A stretch of DNA of 64,000 bases from Diaporthe sp. PMI_573 (Eukaryota; Ascomycota; Sordariomycetes; Diaporthales; Diaporthaceae): positions 2,604,001 to 2,668,000 of the forward strand of contig JAJTUP010000003.1 of NCBI GenBank assembly GCA_021399435.1, written 5' to 3'. The notes below the pieces were generated by a model. The model ran no database searches and was not told the origin of the DNA. It saw nothing but the letters and a program-made list of their open reading frames with translations. Below are positions 55,920-64,000 of this stretch, piece by piece. Every line of letters starts with the position of its first letter. Within the stretch, counting starts at the first letter, position 1. A program made the position numbers and the translations under genes.

Positions 55920-57189
55920 TAGAAGATAATGTTTCGTGCAATGCAATCAATCGGATGACAATGGCGTAGTGCTTAAGTATGTCAGAAAGAATTTGGCATT
56001 CTAGATATCTCCTGATGAGTTATGATTTGCGATGAAAGCGTCCTGCGTGGCAAACACTTCCCCAGGCGCCTTGCGGACAAGGTGGTGATATATGGTCGAG
56101 CCTGTAGCTCCTTCAAGCCCAAACAGGACAACCTAACTGTCGCTGTCCAGTCCCAACATCTGACGCAGACCAGCACGTCGGCAGCTTTGCAGCGTCACAC
56201 CCATGCTAGCCGCTGAGGACTCTCCACATACCACAGGAATGTCTCCAGTTTGCTCCAGTAGCTAGTTCTCTCATTCCCTCGACTGCAAGTGTGTCGGGTA
56301 CAGCCATGAAGTCGCTTGTCAAACATGAGAGAATCTTCCAGGCTGCCCGCGATGGCGCCCGACAAGCAAGCCCGGCCACCAAGGTGCAGAGATTGCCCCT
56401 GGATGGGACCACCTCCACCTCTGGCGCTTTGGAATAAGCATTCTGCCTGCTCAGGCTCGATCACCACAGATCGCGGAAATGCCAGTTTCTCGCCACCCCC
56501 AAAGCTTCCGAGCTCCTTGAAATGAGTAAACAGAACAGGCCCAGAAATATGGCTGCGGTAAGGAAGAGGCCAGTTGTTTCCCAGCACAGGAAGTCTCCAG
56601 TGATCTGAGCAAAATACTCAGAGAGACACGAGTCCAGATAGTAAAACAGGACGACGTGAGTTCAGCAGCCGCAAGCGGTGGACAGCTTGCGGTTGGTTCG
56701 ATGGACCCAGAGTCGACGCAGCATCATTACATGCTGCAACAGAGGTTCCGCGAGATTGAGATTGACGCCTTTCTCCAGACATGAAGTAACGAGTCGGCTC
56801 AAGTCCGAGAAGTTCAACTGGTGAGGCACATGCGAACACGATGCTGCAGTGGCAGATGTAGTCAGGATTCTCTGGAGAGCGATGTAAATGCCAGTTGAAC
56901 GGAGGGTGCAAAATTGCAAGTGACTATGTTGCGAGCCGCTGCATACGTCTGTCTCCCCGTGGATCGCGTTGAAATCTAACTGACTGTGAATCAGATGCGT
57001 TCTCCCTGTGTGCTCATGCATGTTCCAGAGGCGGTCCATGTAAATTTCATGACCGAGACAGAGGCCGCAATCTGATCAGGACTGGCATATTGCTCAGGAT
57101 AGAGTAATGCTTCCAATTGATACTTTTTTTCTTGCCTAACACCGATACAGCTTCCATCCTGCCTGGGGTATAGCATATATAGACATCCA
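55920..57189. other. Intergenic with unresolved minus-strand frames
   Basis: Contains the 3' untranslated region of RRP5 at the right end. Frames at 56195-56587 and 56662-57039 on the minus strand (130 and 125 codons) read as reasonably mixed protein sequence, but I recognise no family and could not join them with convincing splice sites. Possibly another relic in the same island. Confidence 0.4.
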
Positions 57190-60100
57190 TCACTCCTCGT
57201 CCTCCTCCTCGCCCTTCTGCTTCCTCGCCTCAGCCTCCCTCGTCCACTCCGTGGCCTTGGCCATCACCTTCTGCTTGCTCTTGGCGTCGCCGTTCTCCTC
57301 CTCCCACTTGGCCCACCTTTGGAACCACTTCTTGGCCCTGAGCGGCTTCAGCCCCTTGGTCTTGGTGCCGCGCTCAAAGACCTCCCTGACGTGTGTGGGG
57401 TCGGCGTTGCCGTCCTCGCTCTTCTTCGCCGCGCTATACGCCGAGATTTCCAGGTCCAGCAGCTGGTTCCAGAGGTCAAACTTCTTGGGGTACGCGGACA
57501 GTATACCCTCAAACACTGTTCGGCCGTGCTCAGGGTTCCCGCTGGCGGACCGGAATTCCAGGCTGGCGAACTTGGTCATCAGAGGGAGGTGAGCATGAGC
57601 CGGGAGTCGCTGTGTTGCGCGATGGATGAGTGCACGAGCACGTTCTGCATCTTTGACATTATTATGAAGGAAGGCCGCGTAATTGATCCAGACTTGTGGC
57701 GACTTCGCTCCAAATTTCTTGATAATGGCCTGGTAGAGGTCGTCGGCTTTCTGTATGATCGTCAGTACTGTCACACTACATAATCGAGACAGACAAGAGC
57801 TTACATCATGTTTTCCGGTTACGACGTAAATGTTGATCAGCCGCTCGTGGACCACCTGCTCGTCATTGTACTGGCATGCACGTTTGAAGACCTCGGCCAG
57901 CGTCTCATCCGTGCCGAAGTTGTTCTCCAGGTTCAGGTAGGCAATCCATACGTTGAGCTTCTCTGCCTCCTCGCGTATGTTGATTGTCTTGAGAGCACGC
58001 TCCGCAATTTCGCGTGCCCTTGCCGGTTCGCTGACTTGTGCCTGGAAGGCCATATAACGGATCCATAGGTCGGAGGAATTAGGTTGTCCAAGCAGAAGTC
58101 TTTCGTAATCTTCCGCAGTCTGGGGCCCGTTGACATCCAATTGCGCAGTCCGGTCAACTTGAATCTCCGCTTTCCTTTTCTTCTTTTTCTTCTCTTTGCT
58201 GTCATCGGCTTCGTTTGCTTCAGCATCTGACTCATCACCAGCTTCATCCAGAGCCCCAGCAGACCAGTCGAAACCACCAGCGTCGAGGCCACCAGCGTCC
58301 CCAGAAGATACGTCCACCATTGCTGTGTCGTCATCCTCCTCGTCTGAGTCATCAACGTTGTCCGTGCCTTGAATGAGGACCTCGGCGGCATCCATGAATT
58401 CATCGTCCTCATCGCTGTCGGCCTCTGCGTCAGAATCTAACGCCCCTCCTGCTTCATCATCCGACTCCTCTGCACCCGAGTCTTCATCCCCGTCCTCGAA
58501 GTAGGATGCCTTGAGGCCGAAGCTGATCTGTTTCTTCTCGAGATTGATCTTCAGAATCCGGGCCTTCACCACGTCCCCGGCACTGTAGAGTTTCCGGGCA
58601 TCCTTGACGGACTTCTCCGCCATCTGGCTCCGGTGGCAGAGCCCACTGACGTTTGCAGACTCATCGATGACGATAAAAGCGCCAAAGTCTTCAACGCTGC
58701 GGACCTTACCCTTCACTACCTCTCCTTCCTTGAAATCAGTAAGAGTACGAGGAGGTACGTAGTCGTTGTTGACAAGAGAAGCCTTCAGGCTCAGATTGAC
58801 CTGTCCAAGGGCTGACTCGATGGCTATAACGCGGCCCTGCACGAGCTGATCCATTCGGAAATGCTCCTTCCAATTCTTCAAATAGATGTCCGATAGGTCC
58901 GTGATCTTGACGAAGGCGGTGATGTGGCCACCGAGGTTGACAAACAAGCCTTGGTCCGCAACACGCCTGACAAATCCTCGTACGATATCACCCGTCTTAA
59001 GACTAGAAATCACAGTGATCTCACGATCTTTGACTGGCAAAGCAGAGTTGAGGACTCGCGATGAGCGTGTCGAAAGCCGGACTTTCTTGTTGCTTGAATC
59101 GACATCGATAACAGCCACTCGAACAATCTCATTTCTTGTGAAATTCTTCGGGGTGGCGTCGTCGTAATCGTCTGCCAAGTCAACAAGGTGCACGGGAGCG
59201 GAGACATCCTCGCTCAACTGAACCAGAACTGATCTATCAGTGACCTTGGTCACCTTGCCGGGAAGGACCAGACCCTTCTTGATATTGTCCCAGGTGATGG
59301 CATTGGATTCGTTCGAGGTCCTAGCAGTGAGGTCAAGGCGGTTCTTGGACGCTTCAACTGCCTTGACCCGTACCTTCATAGCACAGCCAATGGGGAAGTT
59401 GCCAGAGAGGTTACCGAGCTGAGCGAGGTCGTCAGAAGCGTCGCTGGCAGCTATTCTTCCTCGGATAGCCGGTGAAAGGTTGACCCAGATATAGCTCGCC
59501 TTGATGTTGTTAACGAACCCCACCCATTCGGAACCCTCTGTGATCTGATCCAGTGAGAGGGGATCGCAGCTACCCTCCTCCTTCAGATCGCTGGGCTTGG
59601 CCGATAGCTCGATAAGAGAATGTGTTGAGCGATGCGAGATGGGCAGGAAACGATGGTTTCTTGCATCATGGACTCCTAGAACCTTGACCTTGATGGTCTG
59701 CTTCGGCTTGAACTTCTGGAGTGGGTTCTTCGGATGCCGTATCTCATCCCACGAGTCGAAGACCTGGGAAACATCCACACGTCCTTGGAGATTATCAGCG
59801 AGCTGGACGTTGAGCTGCGTGCTCTTGATAGAAATGATCTTGGCCTTTGTGACTCTGCCGACAACGATGTCATCTTCGCTCTTGATTGAATCGTCCACCG
59901 GGTTCTCTAATGGCTTCGTAGCGAGCTTGGATGGCTTCGGCTCCTTTGCATCGGCGACAGAGGGAATGGCAACCACAGCGCGGGAACGGTCCCGGTCAAT
60001 GGAAACAACCTTGACGGATAGGGATTGTAGCTTTTGCAAGCCAAAGTCCTGCTCCTTGTGTCGTTCTTGGGGTATCATGGCGGCTGGAAGCAAAGCTGTC

Positions 60101-62688
60101 GTGTTGCCACCAAACTGCACGAAGACAGCAGTAGGTGTAACATTTCGAACAAATCCATGGATCAGGTCGCCGGCCTTGACCTTCTCCCAGTTGGCGGGTA
60201 GTCTTCCGTTCTTGGCGGCTTCGACCAGGCTTGGCTTCAGCGTGACAGTGAGAGCCCGCCGGCCCTCGTTCTTCTCCAGCACGGCGAGGTCAGTCAGTGT
60301 CTGACCTACATGAATCCTCTTCAGCGCAGCCAGGTTCTTAGGTTGACTCTTGTCCGTCAATTGTCCGACTGGGAGCACAGCTTTGAGCAGGCTGTCCTGT
60401 AGCTCAATGAACACGTCATCCTCGGTCTTCTGGCTGACTTTGCCCGAGACAACGTCGCCAATGCTGAGATTCCTCAGAGCCAGTTGCTTGTCCATTCCGA
60501 AAGCAGAAGGGTCCTTGCATGAGACAATGAGTCGGCTTGTGGCAGCGTCCACGTCAATGACATGGACGTTGACAACTTGACCTTGTCGGAAGTGCTCCTT
60601 TGGATTTTGAATGTAAGCCTCGCTCATCTCAGACAGGGGGAGGAAGCCTCGTAGACGACCATAGAACTGAACGACAGCACCGTTGTGCAAGACGTTGATG
60701 ATCGTCCCCAGTACTTGCATTCCGACGGAAACCTCATCAAATGCTTTGATCGGAGCAGCATCTGAGTTGACCAAAGTCTTTTTCAGCGTGAGGCGCATTT
60801 GTCGCTTGTAGGGGTCGGTCGACAAGACTCGTGCCTTGACCTTCAAGCCGACTTTGAACTTCTTCTCGGGATGTTGGAGTCTAACATCGGAAAGGTGCAT
60901 CTCGGGGGCGAGCCCAGATATGCCTTCCGCGATCTTGACGATGATTCCGTGCACACCATTCTCACCAACCACGATCTTCTCAACAACGCCGTCGACGACG
61001 TCCCCGACAGGCACGTCCTCCACGCGCAAGAAGGGTTGCTCGAGGACGCTTTTCTGCAGGGAGAGCAGGAACAGCCCGTCAAAGGCATTGTAGCCCACCA
61101 CCCTTCCCCTGTGTACCGAATCTAGTTTGTAGGGGCCACTAGACTCGTACAATCCGTCGACTTTCCCATCCTTGACCCGAGATATGTGCACAAATCCAGG
61201 AATGCCCTCGACGCCCACGTCAACAAACAGACCGATGTCTGCCTCGACCCCGCTGACCACGCAATTCTCGACCACCGAAGACATTGGGAGTGCATCTAGC
61301 GGGTTTTTCTCACTGCCTTCGACTTGAGCGCTCGGGGTCTTGAAGGACAGAACATGGTCCAGGATCGAGACGCCCAGCTTAGGTTGCCTCGCGTCCGGAA
61401 AAGTACAGATCACCCTAGCCTTGAGTTTTGAGCCAACCTTGTACTTGGCCTCCAGATCTGTGCCATGCGGACCAACTCCGGAATGAACATGATCGGCAGT
61501 GACATCGAGGTGACCCAAAACTTTTCCAATGATGCCCCGTTCCAATACCTCAGATACGAGAACATCGACGGCGGTGCCAGGAGCAAAGGTGTCGACCGTT
61601 GTGGCATCGGATGGGAAGCTCTTCGGGCTGGCCATCTTGTCGCTGCGAGTCGTCAATTGGACAACCTTGCGATTTCCGCTCAGGCCCGTAGCCATGCACA
61701 GGAAAACATTCCCCTGCTGCATCCGACCCTCTTTGGTCGCAGGATCGACCTCTTTCTTTGGTAGAAACCCGGTGATCTTTGTTCCTGCTACGCCAAGGTC
61801 CATTACGTACCCATGGTCCTCCACACTAGCCACGGCAGCCATCACTGTGCTGTTCGCAACCAACTCTTGTTCTGTAATTGTGGAATTGGTGTCTTCTGGT
61901 CGCAGGGACAGTTCTATCCGCCTCTTTGATTTGCTGGGCAGCGCGGACGAGTCCTCGACGGTGGATACAACATAGGCTCGAACGTACTGACCGACTTCGA
62001 AGAGGGTTTTCAGGTCGACGTCGTCTTCGGCCGGCTCTTCTTCGTCGGCATCGCTGTCGTCTGCCGCTGCTGCCGCCTCGACTCGTTTCGTGAGACCAGG
62101 GGAGACTGATGTGATGGAGACATGCCCAAGGAGATTATTCGGTAGGGCCACGGCAAGTTCGAGATCGTTGATGTCGCAGATTTGACCGAGGACAAGTGAA
62201 CCTTTTACAAGGCGCTGCAAATGCAAAGCACGTCAGCCTAGCCAGACCGATTGGCTCTCTCGCAACACATCGACTCGTACCTTGTAATTGAGACCCTCGA
62301 TCTTAACAGCGTCAGGGTCGTGGGCGGGTTTATCAGCCTTCTTGACATCTTTGGCCGAAGACTTGCGCTTCTTTTTCTTTGTGTCCTTCTCCCCTTTCTT
62401 GGTCGCCTTGCCCGATTCTTCCTCGAACAGGGCGTCTTGCTTCGCTTGGATTGTGATTTGTTTGTGCTCCAGGGGGGTGAGAACGCTGCCACCACCTCTG
62501 GGGAAGAGAGGCTCCTCTTGCTTGACGCGGGCTATTGAAGGCGCAGAGGACGGGGTCTTATCAATAGACTTTGAGGCCTTCTTGTCGGGGGTCTTGTCCA
62601 CAGGCTTCTCTGATTTCACCTTCTTGGAGGGAGAATCTTTCTTGGAGGCATTGCCAGATGGCGCCCCTTTCCGTTTGAGGGTGCTCAT
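57190..62688 (-). CDS. rRNA biogenesis protein RRP5 (S1 and HAT repeats)
   Basis: Three exons: 62281..62688, 57805..62214 and 57190..57750, giving 1792 aa, close to yeast Rrp5. The 66 bp intron joins GLNYK|RLVKGSLVLGQI. The second intron (54 bp, GTAAGC...CATACAG) is itself in frame without stops, and removing it restores TGKHD|KADDLYQAIIKKF. Layout: a Lys-rich N-terminus (1-130), a long run of S1 RNA-binding repeats (~140-1340, with motifs such as GFVHISRVKDGK, GFLPLSEMSE and AFVKITDLSD), an acidic stretch (~1374-1435), and C-terminal HAT/TPR-like repeats (~1500-1780, YERLLLGQPNSSDLWIRYMA). RRP5 works in the nucleolus in early 90S pre-ribosomes and is needed for both the 18S and the 5.8S/25S cleavage paths. 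Strong identification. Confidence 0.95.
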
Positions 62689-63329
62689 GGTTCCATAAAT
62701 TGAGGAAAACAGTCAGCTCGACGACGATTGCGAGCTGGGGCGAGCTGTGTGTCTTGCGCGCGTATGCAAGCCCATGTGCTATGGGTTCGAAAAATAGATT
62801 TTTGAAGAAATTCGAGGATGGCTGTTATCGATAAGATAATATGTGGGGACGTCAGGGGACCCCAGGACAGGCGGGTGCGCATACTATTAGAGTGTTTACC
62901 GGTTGCGCAGAGCAGCCTTCTGTCCTTACACGACATATATTCACCACAAATCCAAACACTGGATAGTTGGCATTCCGAGTCTTCAGTCAACTCTGGAAGG
63001 TCCTGGAATGGTATTACGAGGAAGTAATAATATCTTGTAATGTTAAAGCAGAACAGACCTTTGGGGAGGAACAACCAAGCTACGGGGTACGAAGGTACGA
63101 AGCACAGGTGCCGGGGTGTCCGTGGTGGGGCTCCGGGGGTTACCTTATGAGGGGCGAGTCTTCTGAACAAACATGGGTTTCCGTGACGGCGGGCATTACG
63201 TAGGGGTTGGTTCAGTCGCTCGCAGCTGATCACTATGCCAAACAAACACCCGGGCGAATCCGCAACGATGTGAGGCACCACCATTTTTCTCGACATGACA
63301 ATGAGCTCTGCCTGGTGAACATCATCGTC
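62689..63329. promoter_or_regulatory. Divergent promoter region, RRP5 / downstream partial gene
   Basis: 641 bp between two divergent starts. No recognisable element; moderately AT-rich in the middle (62820-63050). A promoter role is inferred from position only. Confidence 0.5.
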
Positions 63330-64000
63330 ATGATCTCTAGGAAGCGAGCCCGGCGTGGTGGCGGCGCTTCGGGCCCGTCAAGCTCCACCACATCGCTGCA
63401 GCCTACGCGCGCCAGCACTTCGTCACAAGTCAGCGACCTGTCCGCGGCCCCAGTGACCTCGCCATCGCCATCGCCATCGCCTTCACAGCCCGCCTCCGAA
63501 ACGGCACAGGGTATGCCACCACCCGCACTCCGACAATTTGATACAAGCAGCAAGAGCCTCAGGAGCAACAGCAGTGCCATATCCGTGCAAGAGGGCAGTA
63601 AAACCGTAAGTCCTCTGTCGCATTGCCACCCATCTCCACCGCAGCAGAACCCCTGACGCCCGGTACAGGTCTACAAGACGAGGAGTTGGTACGGATCATG
63701 GCCTCGCAAGTCCACGCCTTCTACATCTATCCAGAGAGAAACAATACTGGGAAGCCCCCTCAAAGCTGGCTCTACCCCTGATTTCAGCCGGTTTGAATCC
63801 AGGAGGACCGGCGACGCTGCGAGCTTGAGTGGGGCGAGTCAGGCCTCGGTCAACACAATGCCAAAGGTCCGAGAGACGGACACTGGCGAACTGGCGACCA
63901 AGGACGATGCAACCGCCGCTGCGCAAGAGGCTGCGGAAAACACTACCGTCGACAAGAACGATGCTACTGGCGATGCGAAGAAGGGCAATTCGAAAGACAA
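63330..64000 (+). CDS. 5' part of a Ser/Pro-rich protein gene, cut by the window end
   Basis: Exon 1 63330..63605 and exon 2 63669 onward, with a 63 bp intron (donor GTAAGT, acceptor GGTACAG). The join reads EGSKT|VYKTRSWYGSWPRKSTPS and the frame then stays open to the window edge. The start is the ATG at 63330; it is followed by a basic patch (SRKRARRGGG). The ~202 visible residues are disordered: Ser/Thr/Pro-rich with SPSPSPSPS, then Ala/Asp/Lys-rich at the end. The motif SWYGSWPRK is the only distinctive block and suggests a conserved fungal protein, but I cannot name the family. The catalytic or structural domain, if any, lies outside the window. Confidence 0.7.

Noticed and set aside
62779..62800. 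GGGTTCGAAA sequence resembling a tRNA B-box
   Set aside because: No matching A-box or cloverleaf can be drawn around it.
1..64000. tRNA genes, rRNA, CRISPR arrays and complete transposase or reverse-transcriptase genes
   Set aside because: I looked for paired A/B boxes, regular spaced repeats and the usual transposon catalytic motifs and found none that could be supported by eye. A tRNA scan and a repeat-library search would be needed to rule them out.

Overview
This is a window of nuclear DNA from a filamentous ascomycete (Pezizomycotina). The protein set points to Sordariomycetes, but the sequence alone does not fix the genus. The evidence for a fungus is: short 54-144 bp GT-AG introns (one exception of 1.1 kb), CTGAC-like branch sites just upstream of some CAG or TAG acceptors, GC-rich coding exons, purine-rich or CACC start contexts, and a eukaryotic protein set (eIF3l, EFL1, eIF4B, RRP5, PEX11-like, Golgi pH regulator, BLTP2/FMP27). 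I found no prokaryotic operon, CRISPR array, rRNA or tRNA that I could support.

Layout. 0-13 kb: a 215-aa orphan protein; a PEX11-family membrane protein; a short-unit tandem repeat of a dispersed element; a secreted, probably GPI-anchored Ser/Thr/Pro-rich protein; a small spliced protein with a likely mitochondrial presequence; and a nine-TM Golgi pH regulator homologue. 13.9-17.3 kb: a three-exon universal-stress-protein gene with a long disordered N-terminus and a 1.13 kb intron. 17.3-20.7 kb: a gene-poor, microsatellite-rich stretch. 20.7-29.5 kb: a translation block of eIF3l, EFL1 and eIF4B; eIF3l and EFL1 diverge from a shared 681 bp promoter region. 30.2-32.0 kb: two small conserved-looking spliced genes. 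34.4-43.6 kb: one uninterrupted 9.2 kb exon for a BLTP2/FMP27-type bridge-like lipid-transfer protein. 45.0-45.6 kb: an SGNH hydrolase. 45.6-51 kb: a gene desert. 51.0-52.6 kb: a disordered 541-aa protein. 52.6-57.2 kb: an accessory-looking island with a second copy of the dispersed repeat next to a broken MFS transporter. 57.2-62.7 kb: RRP5, a pre-rRNA processing factor. 63.3 kb to the end: the 5' part of a gene that leaves the window.

Function. Four of the best-supported genes serve ribosome production and translation: RRP5 (pre-rRNA processing), EFL1 (late 60S maturation), eIF3l and eIF4B (initiation). Three others serve organelle membranes: PEX11-like, Golgi pH regulator and BLTP2. The accessory content is limited to the two repeat copies, the MFS relic, the SGNH hydrolase and the GPI-type surface protein. 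Exon boundaries were worked out by eye from frame, splice sites and family knowledge, so all multi-exon models are predictions without transcript evidence. I saw no clear new multi-gene system. The most unusual items are the paired dispersed repeat and the architecture of the stress-protein gene.
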